A stretch of 64,000 nt of DNA from Pseudomonas sp. RIT-PI-r. Lineage in GTDB: Bacteria; Pseudomonadota; Gammaproteobacteria; Pseudomonadales; Pseudomonadaceae. The stretch covers positions 248,001 to 312,000 of the forward strand of contig NZ_LIGE01000022.1 in NCBI RefSeq assembly GCF_001297015.1, given 5' to 3'. The notes under the pieces are model-generated. The model was not told where the DNA came from. It worked only from the letters and a program-made list of their open reading frames with translations, and did no database searches. Positions 9,778 through 17,248 of the stretch are shown here, piece after piece (the stretch's first letter is position 1; every line of letters begins with the position of its first letter). A program made the translations under genes and the position numbers.

Positions 9778-9981
9778 ATGCAATCAAGAGTCGATGTCGC
9801 GGTGATGATCGGCAGTGGCGTGCCCGCCGGTCTGCGCGCATTGGGTCAAAGTGTCTGTTGGGTCGTGCTGCTTGATGGCGAGCGGTGCGGAACCGCATTC
9901 GCCAGTCGCGACGAAGCCGAGGAGTGCAAGGCTGCCTGGCTCGCGCAACTGCAAGCCGAGCCGGGCGACAGCCTGCACTGA
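9778..9981 (+). CDS. Small conserved-looking protein, 67 aa
   Basis: ATG 9778 is preceded by CAGGAGGTCAGC, a near-ideal ribosome binding site, which supports translation. The product has a short strand-rich part (CWVVLLDGERCGTAFAS) followed by a helix with acidic residues (RDEAEECKAAWLAQ). This strand-strand-helix pattern is like DUF2188-type mini-proteins, and resembles the products at 10271-10546 and 37003-37200. No function is known. It is single, convergent with the DUF2789 gene six bases downstream. Confidence 0.7.
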   Translation: MQSRVDVAVMIGSGVPAGLRALGQSVCWVVLLDGERCGTAFASRDEAEECKAAWLAQLQAEPGDSLH

Positions 9982-9987
9982 TCCGGT

Positions 9988-10224
9988 TTACTTGCCGCGG
10001 TGCAGACGCACGTTCAGTTCATCGACCATCACGGCTTCCTCGCCGTCGGCGCGCAGCCACTCCTTGAGCAATTGCGCCTGTTGCGGCGTCCAGAAGTCGG
10101 CATCGATCAGTTTGGTCTCGGCAGCCAGCGGATGTGCTTCGATGAAGTCGTCGATTGCGCTGTCTTCCGAAGGCAGTCCCAGTTGATCAAACAGGGTTTT
10201 CAAGCCGTATGCAGGCAGTTCCAT
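9988..10224 (-). CDS. DUF2789 family protein
   Basis: 78 residues from the ATG at 10224, chosen because AAGGAG stands 7 bases upstream; the frame is open 30 codons further but without signal. The sequence MELPAYGLKTLFDQLGLPS, then FWTPQQAQLLKEWLRADGEEA, is the pattern of the short helical DUF2789 family common in gammaproteobacteria. Function is unknown. The 91-residue gene upstream is co-directional, 46 bases away, so they may be co-transcribed. Confidence 0.8.
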   Translation of the reverse strand: MELPAYGLKTLFDQLGLPSEDSAIDDFIEAHPLAAETKLIDADFWTPQQAQLLKEWLRADGEEAVMVDELNVRLHRGK

Positions 10225-10270
10225 CGTGTGCTCCTTATTGAGCGCCCTATGGCGCAGATGATCACTCTCT

Positions 10271-10546
10271 TTATCTGAGGCAGTCGCTGGCGCGGAGTTC
10301 GATTTGTGATTCAAGCGAGCGAGCGAGGGCGCAGGCTTCGTTATGATCCTCGCGGAAACCTCTTACAAGTCCTGTCGATTTTTCCCTGATGTGAAAGAAG
10401 GCGTTGCCGGCAGGGATTACCTGAAAGCGTGGGGTATGGGCGTATTGCCCGACGCTGGACAGTTCGGCCATCCCGTTCACGTGCAGGACGAGGGGAGACT
10501 TTACGCGGGCGTCAGCGGGCAGGGCGAAGTGAGTCAGAGTGCACAT
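10271..10546 (-). CDS. Hypothetical small protein, 91 aa
   Basis: ATG at 10546 with AAAAGGAC upstream on the minus strand. The product has an N-terminal extension and then FQVIPAGNAFFHIREKSTGLVRGF followed by a helix ACALARSLES; this resembles the strand-helix mini-fold of the products at 9778 and 37003. An overlapping plus-strand frame at 10343-10564 has no ribosome binding site and is treated as a shadow. No family name can be given with certainty. Confidence 0.6.
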   Translation of the reverse strand: MCTLTHFALPADARVKSPLVLHVNGMAELSSVGQYAHTPRFQVIPAGNAFFHIREKSTGLVRGFREDHNEACALARSLESQIELRASDCLR

Positions 10547-10949
10547 ATGAAGTCCTTTTCATGAGGCGGCCGGTATTTACAGGCCGTTTCGGGTAGTCGT
10601 AATGAGCATCGCTGCTCTAGAATCGCCAGTACCTGTTGACGACAGCGCTTATCTAAAGCAATTTTTCACGAGCGATATGTCGGAAAAGAGCTTTTTTTCG
10701 TGAGAATTTTCCCTAAAGTTCGTAGTCAGCATTCTCTGTGCACAAGTAAGGAATTTTCCTTCGAGTTTTGGCGACATCGAGGCAAGTTTCGCGGGTGACA
10801 TTCCAGTAGTCTTGCGAACCTCGCGATGATTGAGCAGTCTGCTCGGTTCGAGCTTTTCATTTGAGTCACCGGCAGTTCCATCGGCCTGGCCGTTTTTTTG
10901 CCGTGCGCGTTTTCCCGCGTACGGTTTTTTCAGATGTGGGGATGTTTCT
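10547..10949. other. 403-base intergenic region, no supported gene
   Basis: AT-richer than its surroundings, with homopolymer runs (GCTTTTTTTCGTG near 10690, GTTTTTTTGCC near 10890). It contains a minus-strand open frame 10649-11017 that overlaps the start of the next gene and has no recognisable family or ribosome binding site. Apart from a divergent promoter function I see nothing that can be named. Confidence 0.4.
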
Positions 10950-11420
10950 TTGGCAGTCAGTAACCTCGATATGCATGCTTTGTTCGTGCTGGGTGATTTG
11001 CGTGCAAAGCTGGTCAAGCAGTTTCAATCGCGTTTTGTTTACATCACCGAGCAAAACGCCGAAGGCATTTACGTTGCCGAAATCGATACCGAAAGCGCTT
11101 TGGTCGTAGATGACAAGCCCGGGCTCAAGCTCAAGGTCGGCGATCATTTCAGTGCCTCGGTCCTGCCCAGCCGTGAAGGCGGCAAGATGGATATCCGATT
11201 TCGCGAAATCAAACTGACGGTCTATGGCCTGGGCGACTACGCTTTTGTCTCGACGGCCGATGGTCAGGCGATTCTGTTCAAGGAAGGGCACAGTGTCGTA
11301 ACGGTGTTCGCCGCCAATGAACAACTGCAGGAAGGCCTGACCAAAACGCTGAAAGCCGTCACCGCCAAAGCCGCCAAGTGGCGCAAGGGCGAACTGGTGA
11401 CCTTCAAGGCCAGCGAGTGA
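10950..11420 (+). CDS. Hypothetical protein, about 156 aa
   Basis: I place the start at TTG 10950 because GGGGA is 7 bases before it; ATG 10971 is the alternative and lacks a binding site. The product starts MAVSNLDMHALFVLGDLRAKL and is a soluble, strand-rich protein with IYVAEIDTESALVVDDKPG and a lysine-rich C-terminus. I do not recognise a named family. Its stop codon overlaps the GTG start of the next small gene (GTGA), so the two are translationally coupled. Confidence 0.7.
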   Translation: MAVSNLDMHALFVLGDLRAKLVKQFQSRFVYITEQNAEGIYVAEIDTESALVVDDKPGLKLKVGDHFSASVLPSREGGKMDIRFREIKLTVYGLGDYAFVSTADGQAILFKEGHSVVTVFAANEQLQEGLTKTLKAVTAKAAKWRKGELVTFKASE

Positions 11421-11626
11421 GCGCAGCATTGAGCCGCGCCGATTTCCATTCGCAAAACCTCGATACCGCGCGTGCGCAAGCCCGGCGCCTGTTCGCGGCG
11501 AAGGCCGAAATGCAAGGCGCGTGGCTGAGTTGGGTCGCCTCGCAGATCTACACGTTGCGTCCCGCGGCATACGCCAGCATGGTCAGACGCGAGCTACAAA
11601 GCTTGCAGGAAAAATCTGAAACATAA
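11417..11626 (+). CDS. Hypothetical small protein, 69 aa
   Basis: GTG start at 11417 overlapping the upstream TGA by three bases. The product is a basic, mainly helical protein (SQNLDTARAQARRLFAAKAEMQGAWLSWVASQIYTLRPAAYASMVRRELQSL in outline: one long amphipathic helix pair). No recognised family. Coupling to the 156-aa protein suggests the two act together. Confidence 0.6.
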   Translation: MSAALSRADFHSQNLDTARAQARRLFAAKAEMQGAWLSWVASQIYTLRPAAYASMVRRELQSLQEKSET

Positions 11627-11753
11627 CCTCGTCACGCGCAGGCACCTGAAAAAGCAGGAACCTCGGCTACAGTCAGTTGACTGAGTATTCAGAGGCTTGC
11701 GGTCTTCTGTCAGGCCATCCTGCCATTGCTGTGAACAGCACGAGGTGCAATGC

Positions 11754-12770
11754 ATGAACGGATTTCGACGGTTAATGGCCGCCAGCGTGGTCACACTCGG
11801 ATTGCTGACGTCAGCGCAATCGGTGATGGCGGCACAAGCGCCGATTCATTTTGCCGACCTGAACTGGGAAAGCGGCAGCCTGATCACCGATGTCCTGCGG
11901 ATCATCGTCGAGAAGGGCTACGGGCTGCCGACCGACACGCTGCCGGGCACTACCATCACTCTGGAAACCGCCCTGGCGAACAATGACATTCAGGTCATCG
12001 GCGAGGAATGGGCAGGGCGCAGTCCGGTGTGGGTCAAGGCCGAGGCTGAAGGCAAAGTGGTCAGCCTGGGCGATACGGTCAAGGGCGCCACCGAGGGCTG
12101 GTGGGTGCCGGAATACGTGATCAAGGGCGATCCCGCCAAGGGCATCAAGCCGCTGGCACCGGACCTGCGCAGCGTCAGTGACCTGAAAAAATACAAGGAT
12201 GTGTTCAAGGATCCCGAAAATCCGAGCAAGGGGCGTTTCCTCAACAGCCCGATCGGCTGGACGTCGGAAGTGGTCAACAAGCAGAAGCTGACAGCTTACG
12301 GCTTGCAGGATGACTTCACCAATTTCCGTAGCGGTTCGGGGGCTGCGCTGGATGCCGAGATCAGCTCTTCGATCCGTCGTGGTAAACCGGTGCTGTTCTA
12401 CTACTGGTCGCCGACGCCATTGCTCGGCAAATTCAAACTGGTGCAACTGCAAGAGCCGCCGTTCGATGCCGAGGCGTGGAAAACCCTGACCGACGCCGAT
12501 AATCCCAATCCGAAACCGACCCGGTCGCTGGCGTCCAAGCTGTCGATTGGCGTGTCAACGCCGTTTCAGAAGCAATATCCGCAGATTGCCGAGTTCTTCA
12601 GCAAGGTGGATTTTCCGATCGAACCGTTGAACAAGGCGTTGGCGGACATGAGCGAGAAGCACTCGGCGCCACGGGAGGCGGCAGTGGCATTTATGAAGGC
12701 CCACCCGGACGTGTGGCAGGCCTGGTTGCCGAAGGATGTGGCGGAGAAGGTTTCGGCTGATTTGAAGTAA
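11754..12770 (+). CDS. Glycine-betaine/choline-type ABC substrate-binding protein
   Basis: 338 residues; ATG 11754 follows GAGGTG. A signal peptide ends near VMAAQA. The mature part is of the OpuAC family: FADLNWESG at the N-terminus, EEWAGRSPVWVKAEAEGKV, EGWWVPEYVIKGD and YYWSPTPLLGKF carry the aromatic residues that cage a quaternary amine in this family. No permease or ATPase is adjacent, a common situation in Pseudomonas, where several orphan binding proteins (CbcX, BetX, CaiX) feed one CbcWV core. Ligand may be betaine, choline, carnitine or a related compound. A REPIN follows. Confidence 0.85.
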   Translation: MNGFRRLMAASVVTLGLLTSAQSVMAAQAPIHFADLNWESGSLITDVLRIIVEKGYGLPTDTLPGTTITLETALANNDIQVIGEEWAGRSPVWVKAEAEGKVVSLGDTVKGATEGWWVPEYVIKGDPAKGIKPLAPDLRSVSDLKKYKDVFKDPENPSKGRFLNSPIGWTSEVVNKQKLTAYGLQDDFTNFRSGSGAALDAEISSSIRRGKPVLFYYWSPTPLLGKFKLVQLQEPPFDAEAWKTLTDADNPNPKPTRSLASKLSIGVSTPFQKQYPQIAEFFSKVDFPIEPLNKALADMSEKHSAPREAAVAFMKAHPDVWQAWLPKDVAEKVSADLK

Positions 12771-12790
12771 AGGGTTGAGGCTGATGGCCT

Positions 12791-12857
12791 CATCGCGAGC
12801 AGGCTCACTCCTACATTTGGAATGCATTCCCCTGTAGGAGTGAGCCTGCTCGCGATG
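12791..12857. repeat. REPIN (AGGAGTGAGCCTGCTCGCGAT family)
   Basis: 25-bp perfect arms 12791-12815 and 12833-12857 around a 17-base centre. It lies between two convergent genes and only 3 bases past the TonB receptor stop codon, so its hairpin may end both transcripts. Nearly the same 65-bp unit recurs at 16035-16099 and 22333-22397. Confidence 0.92.
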
Positions 12858-12860
12858 CTT

Positions 12861-14996
12861 TTAAAACTTCATCTGCACCGCCAGTTCGAAGGTGCGCGGT
12901 GTGCCCAGGTAATACGCCGGCGAAACATGCGCAAACTCGGCATACACCTCATTGGTCAGATTGCGCACCCGCCCGGTCACGGTGGTGTGTGCGTCGACCT
13001 TGTAGCTGAGGAAACTGCCGAACAACGTGTAGGACGGCACCGTCATGGTGTTGGCAGTGTCAGCAAACACCGATGCCACATACCGCGCATCCACCCCACC
13101 TTGCCATTGCGGCGAAAAATCATAAGTCAGCCACAGATTGCCGACTCGATCCGGTACGTTGGTCGGCGTATTGCCCTTGCGTGACACCACCACGCCGGCA
13201 GCATTTTTCTCGGTGAAGTCGTCGTACTGCGCATCGACCCAAGCGAAGTTGCCTTCGGCCAATAGCTTGTCGGTGATCCGCAGCGAACTGGCGATCTCTA
13301 AGCCTTTCGATGTCTGCTGGCCGACCGGAATGCTGCTGGTCGGGTCCAGCGGATCAGTCACGGCGAAGTCCTTGCGCTCAATGGTGTACGCCGCCACGGT
13401 CGCCGAGCCGCGGCCATTCAGATAATCGAATTTGCTACCAATCTCCCATTGTTTGCCGGTCGAAACGTCGAAGTCCTGCGTGCCATTCGGTTGCTCGGCG
13501 GCGGTGCTGTATTGCACGTAGACGTTGGCCGACGGAATGAACTGGTAGGTCAGGCCGGCGCGGCCGGTGACTGGCTCCCAACTGCGCTTGAGGTGCTTGG
13601 GGTTGGCGGCGGTCACGGTGCGATGGTTGGTCACGTCGAGGTCAATGTCGTCATAGCGCAGACCGGTGAGCAGCGACAGTTTGTCGGTCAACGCCAAACG
13701 GTTTTCCACGAACAATGCCTTGGTGGTGACCTCGTTGGTTTTGTCGCTGATCAATTTGGGGTTGGTGCCTGGAATGTCGTAGAAATGCCCCGGGCGATAA
13801 TTGTTTGGGTCTACCGTGCTGGCACCTTTGACGTTCAGCGGCGAGTTGGTGGTCTGGTTGACCTTGTATTCGAAGCCACCCGACCACGTCGTATCGAGAC
13901 CGAACATCGTGTTGTCGTGGCGCAGTTCGAACTGGTTGCCGTTCTGTTCGCCCTGATGCCGCACCTGATACGCGGTTGAGCGGTTCACCGCGCTGTTGTC
14001 GGCGTTGTACTGATAGGTCTCGAGGTTGCGGTAGTCGCGCTGGCTGTCGAGGTGATAAAGCGTGTTGCGCAAGGTGGTGCTGTCGTTGATCCGGTAGTCG
14101 ATGATCGAGCGTACCCAGATCGTCCGTTGTTCGTAACGACCGTCCTCGACGTTGTAATTGTTGAAGCGATTGTGTTTATCGATCTTCAGCTCACCTGCCT
14201 TGGGGTTGAGCACGGGTGTACCCCAATACGGGCTGTCCTCGTGTTCGTCCTGATACTCCAGCGCCAGGGTGTGCGACAAGTCCGGCGTGAGATCGCTGAG
14301 CAGCGAGAACGCCACGCTCCAGGCATCGCGTTCCTGACGGTCGATGTAACCGTTGCTGGTGTTGTGACTGACGTCGAGGCGCGCGTAGTGCTGCACATCG
14401 GCGCCCGGCTCGGTCAGGGCATGGTTGAGGCCAAACGCGGTTTCGGTGGTGTCGTAGGTGCCGTAGCTGACCCGGCCTTCAATTGCCTGCTCGTCGCGGG
14501 TGGCGAGTTTGGTTACGTAGTTCAGCGAACCGCCGACGGAGCCTGCGCCATTGATCAGCGATGACGGGCCGCCGACCAATTCCACACGGTCGTAGATCCA
14601 CGAATCAACAGGACGTGCGAGGCCGCCTGAGACGTTGATGCCGTTGAACATCTGGGTGATCTGGCTGCTGGTGAAGCCGCGATAGGAAACGAAACCGCCA
14701 AAACCCGGCGGCGCACTGGCGTTGACCCCGGGCAGGGTATTGGCGGCGTCCTGGAAGTTTTGCGCGCCATGGCGTTCGATGTCGTTGCGGTCGGCGATGG
14801 CGACCGAGGCCGGTGTGTCGCGCACGCTCAGACCAAGCCGCGAGGCCATGCCGCTGGACTGGGCGAGGCTCAGACCGGGTTCTGTGCCGGACTCGCCGTT
14901 GATGGTGATGGGGGCCAGATCGACGGAGGCTTGTGCCCAGGCGTTGACGGACAGGCAGCCGCACAGGCTCGCCAGCAAAGTGAGTTGTTTCATCAT
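12861..14996 (-). CDS. TonB-dependent siderophore receptor
   Basis: 711 residues with a signal peptide (about 22 residues, ending AWAQ). The plug has the siderophore-receptor pattern DTPASVAIADR, then LPGVNASA, SYRGF and the RVELVGGPSSLINGAGSVGG segment. The barrel follows and ends in a C-terminal phenylalanine (QMKF), needed for outer-membrane insertion. No STAS signalling extension precedes the plug, so it is a plain transporter, not a FecA-type transducer. Ligand is unknown. Start could be either of two adjacent ATGs. The DUF2946 gene 89 bases upstream on the same strand suggests a metal-linked unit. I see no clear Fur box. Confidence 0.92.
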   Translation of the reverse strand: MMKQLTLLASLCGCLSVNAWAQASVDLAPITINGESGTEPGLSLAQSSGMASRLGLSVRDTPASVAIADRNDIERHGAQNFQDAANTLPGVNASAPPGFGGFVSYRGFTSSQITQMFNGINVSGGLARPVDSWIYDRVELVGGPSSLINGAGSVGGSLNYVTKLATRDEQAIEGRVSYGTYDTTETAFGLNHALTEPGADVQHYARLDVSHNTSNGYIDRQERDAWSVAFSLLSDLTPDLSHTLALEYQDEHEDSPYWGTPVLNPKAGELKIDKHNRFNNYNVEDGRYEQRTIWVRSIIDYRINDSTTLRNTLYHLDSQRDYRNLETYQYNADNSAVNRSTAYQVRHQGEQNGNQFELRHDNTMFGLDTTWSGGFEYKVNQTTNSPLNVKGASTVDPNNYRPGHFYDIPGTNPKLISDKTNEVTTKALFVENRLALTDKLSLLTGLRYDDIDLDVTNHRTVTAANPKHLKRSWEPVTGRAGLTYQFIPSANVYVQYSTAAEQPNGTQDFDVSTGKQWEIGSKFDYLNGRGSATVAAYTIERKDFAVTDPLDPTSSIPVGQQTSKGLEIASSLRITDKLLAEGNFAWVDAQYDDFTEKNAAGVVVSRKGNTPTNVPDRVGNLWLTYDFSPQWQGGVDARYVASVFADTANTMTVPSYTLFGSFLSYKVDAHTTVTGRVRNLTNEVYAEFAHVSPAYYLGTPRTFELAVQMKF

Positions 14997-15085
14997 TGAA
15001 TCCTGAATGCTTGTCTAGGAGTCAGCGCACAGGCAAACGCCGCGCGTTGGCGCAGTGGGCTGACAAATCAAAAACGCAGAAACAC

Positions 15086-15475
15086 TCAGGCGAGCGGCGG
15101 GGCGCGAGGGTTGGCTGTAGGCCAGGTGAAGCGGGCAGGCAGGGCGGCGCTGACAATCGTCGCCAGCGGTGGGCTGTGTTGCTCCGGCAGGATGGCCAAG
15201 GTCAGGCTGGAGTTGAATGCCGGCCCCATGCCGCCGCCAACGGAGCACAGTGGACAGCCAAACGCCTTGGACAGCGTCGGCAGTTGCTCTTCGGTGGGAT
15301 TGCTGGCGAGCGGGGCCTGCGTGGCCGGGTCGACCGTACAGAACTGACCGCCGATACCGTTCAGCTGCAAACCGACCATTTGTCCGTGACCGATGCTACA
15401 GGCGAACACGTTGAACAGGACGCAGCAATAGAGCATCCAGGCCAGCAATGAGCGATCGGAACGGGAGAATTTCAT
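15086..15475 (-). CDS. DUF2946 family protein
   Basis: 129 residues. One hydrophobic N-terminal segment (LLAWMLYCCVLFNVFACSIGHGQ) reads as an uncleaved signal/anchor, then FCTVDP, the CPLCSV motif and a proline-rich C-terminal end. CxxC and histidine residues could bind a metal. DUF2946 genes in pseudomonads usually neighbour TonB-dependent copper receptors; here the neighbour is annotated best as a siderophore receptor, which makes the metal specificity open. Same strand and adjacent, probably co-transcribed. Confidence 0.82.
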   Translation of the reverse strand: MKFSRSDRSLLAWMLYCCVLFNVFACSIGHGQMVGLQLNGIGGQFCTVDPATQAPLASNPTEEQLPTLSKAFGCPLCSVGGGMGPAFNSSLTLAILPEQHSPPLATIVSAALPARFTWPTANPRAPPLA

Positions 15476-15568
15476 GGGGCGGCACTTTACCGTACCGCTG
15501 ATCGGTCGTGCACTTGAAAAAAATGCGGCTAGGATGATTTGTTCAAATCCCTTTCAAGGATTTCAACC

Positions 15569-16009
15569 ATGACCTTTGTGTTGGCTCAATGGCTGGTGAC
15601 GGTTTTTACAGTGATCAGCCTGATGCATGTGTATTGGGCGCTGGGCGGGCAATGGGCGGCGGCGGTGGTGGTGCCGCAGGTGCCGGTGCGCGGATTTGTC
15701 GCAACGGTGCGGCCGGCCTTCAAACCTTCGGGCTGGCTCACGCTGATCGTGGCGGCGGCGTTATTGGTGATTGCTGTGCTGGTGTGCATGCGGGTGGGCT
15801 GGGGAGTGCCGGCTGTGACGCACAAGGCGCTGCAATGGGTGATCAGTGCGATTGCATTGTTGTTGTTTGCCCGGGCGATCGGTGATTCGAATCTGGTCGG
15901 GTTCTTCAAGGAAGTGAAGGATTCACGGTTTGCGCGACTGGATACGTGGGTGTATTCGCCGTTGTGTGCGGTGTTGGGGGCGGGGTTGTTGGCGGTGGCT
16001 TGGGTTTGA
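15569..16009 (+). CDS. DUF3995 family membrane protein
   Basis: 146 residues from ATG 15569 (AAGGA 8 bases upstream). Four hydrophobic segments: residues about 5-27, 50-70, 80-100 and 122-144. The N-terminal MHVYWALGG and the conserved motifs before the last helix (DTWVYSPLCAVLG) match the small DUF3995 inner-membrane family. Function is unknown. It is followed by a REPIN and lies convergent to the antiporter operon. Confidence 0.75.
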   Translation: MTFVLAQWLVTVFTVISLMHVYWALGGQWAAAVVVPQVPVRGFVATVRPAFKPSGWLTLIVAAALLVIAVLVCMRVGWGVPAVTHKALQWVISAIALLLFARAIGDSNLVGFFKEVKDSRFARLDTWVYSPLCAVLGAGLLAVAWV

Positions 16010-16034
16010 TATTTGAGGTGATCTGGAGATTGCT

Positions 16035-16099
16035 ATCGCGAGCAGGCTCACTCCTACAGGGGAACGCATTCCAAATGTAGGAGTGAGCCTGCTCGCGAT
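16035..16099. repeat. REPIN, near-identical inverted copy of 12791-12857
   Basis: 24-bp arms 16035-16058 and 16076-16099. Its reverse complement equals the unit at 12791-12857 including the central TTTGGAATGC/GTTCCCC bases with one difference. It separates the convergent DUF3995 gene and shaG and may end both transcripts. Confidence 0.92.
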
Positions 16100-16125
16100 G
16101 GCGTCATTACAGACAATACAAAACT

Positions 16126-16488
16126 TCAGCTACCACTCTCGGTGCGTCGGCTACTGACCTCGGCCGGCACATCATCCCCGGCCATGCGCTTGCGGAACAA
16201 CGCCGCCCGCGCCAGCAGCAGCGTAGTCACCGGCACGGTGATCGCCAGTAAAATCGGAATCAGCCAGGCGTGTATGACCGGCCCGGATTTCAGCGCCGAA
16301 AAACAGATAATCGACGCCAGCGCCACACACCACGCACCCAGTGTTGAAGCCAGTGCCGGCGGGTGCATGCGCTGGAAATAATCCTTCATGCGCAATAACC
16401 CGATCGCACCGAACAGCGCAAAAACGCCACTGAGCACCAGCAGGATCGCCACCGGGATTTCAATCCACAAAGACAATTCAGCATTCAT
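16126..16488 (-). CDS. shaG: Na+/H+ antiporter subunit G (Sha/Mrp/Pha)
   Basis: 120 residues, three hydrophobic helices and the family core GAIGLLRMKDYFQRMHPP with ASTLGAWC. It is the last gene of a six-gene operon coding the multisubunit cation/proton antiporter, an inner-membrane complex that exchanges Na+ (or K+) for protons and protects against salt and alkali. Its start ATG overlaps the shaF stop (4 bases). Confidence 0.93.
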   Translation of the reverse strand: MNAELSLWIEIPVAILLVLSGVFALFGAIGLLRMKDYFQRMHPPALASTLGAWCVALASIICFSALKSGPVIHAWLIPILLAITVPVTTLLLARAALFRKRMAGDDVPAEVSSRRTESGS

Positions 16489-16763
16489 TCGATCACCTCG
16501 CCACGCAGCAGGAATTTCGCCAAGGCAAACGAGCCAACGAAGCCGAACAGCGCGATCAGCAGCGCCGCCTCGAAGTAAGTGTCACTGGAATAACGGATGC
16601 CCAGCGTCAGCATCATCAGCATCGCAACGATGTACAAGTAGTCCAGCGCCAGTACCCGATCCTGCGCCGAGGGCCCTTTGAACAGACGAACCAGCGTCAA
16701 CACCATCGCCAGCGAAAACAGGAACAGCGTCAGCAGAATCGCGTTCGACAATAATGGGCTCAT
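16485..16763 (-). CDS. shaF: Na+/H+ antiporter subunit F
   Basis: 92 residues, three helices; LVRLFKGPSAQDRVLALDYL is the MnhF/PhaF signature. Overlaps shaE upstream and shaG downstream by 4 bases each, showing tight translational coupling that should help fixed subunit ratios in the antiporter complex. Confidence 0.93.
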   Translation of the reverse strand: MSPLLSNAILLTLFLFSLAMVLTLVRLFKGPSAQDRVLALDYLYIVAMLMMLTLGIRYSSDTYFEAALLIALFGFVGSFALAKFLLRGEVIE

Positions 16764-17248
16764 TCGAAAATCTCCATGAGCGGCCGCTCGTAGGTGCTCT
16801 TGAAGTGCTCGATGAACTGCGCTTCGTCATCCAGATCCCAAACATGCAGCAACAGCACGCTGCGATCCAGCGCCAGTTCCGACCAGACCGTGCCGGGCAC
16901 CACCGTGCAGATCATCGCCAACGTCGCCAGACCGTGAGCATCGCGCAGGTCCAACGGCACTTTGACAAAGCCTGAGCGCGGAGGGCGGCGGCCGGCATTA
17001 AGCACGCCCCACGCGACGATCAGGTTGGACAGCACCACGTCACGACCTACGATCACGAGCAGGCGCAGAATCGTCCCCGGTTGGCGAATACGCGCTTGTT
17101 TCGGGCGCAGCTTGCGCATCATCAGGGGGGCAGCAAATCCCAGTATTGCGCCGAGCAGCAGATTTCCCGGGCTGATCGACAGGTTTAGCGTCAGCCACAA
17201 GGCACAAAGTGCCAACGACAATAACGGTGCAGGAAACACGCGCCTCAT
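16760..17248 (-). CDS. shaE: Na+/H+ antiporter subunit E
   Basis: 162 residues. Two N-terminal hydrophobic segments, then the conserved MnhE features VLSNLIVAWGVL, ICTVVPGTVWSEL and HVWDLDDE in the cytoplasmic part. ATGA overlap with shaD upstream. MnhE subunits are needed for assembly or activity of the antiporter. Confidence 0.93.
   Translation of the reverse strand: MRRVFPAPLLSLALCALWLTLNLSISPGNLLLGAILGFAAPLMMRKLRPKQARIRQPGTILRLLVIVGRDVVLSNLIVAWGVLNAGRRPPRSGFVKVPLDLRDAHGLATLAMICTVVPGTVWSELALDRSVLLLHVWDLDDEAQFIEHFKSTYERPLMEIFE

Noticed and set aside
10649..11017. Minus-strand 122-codon frame in the gap before 10950
   Set aside because: Overlaps the next gene's start, lacks a ribosome binding site and shows no recognisable domain. 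Kept as unexplained AT-richer region.
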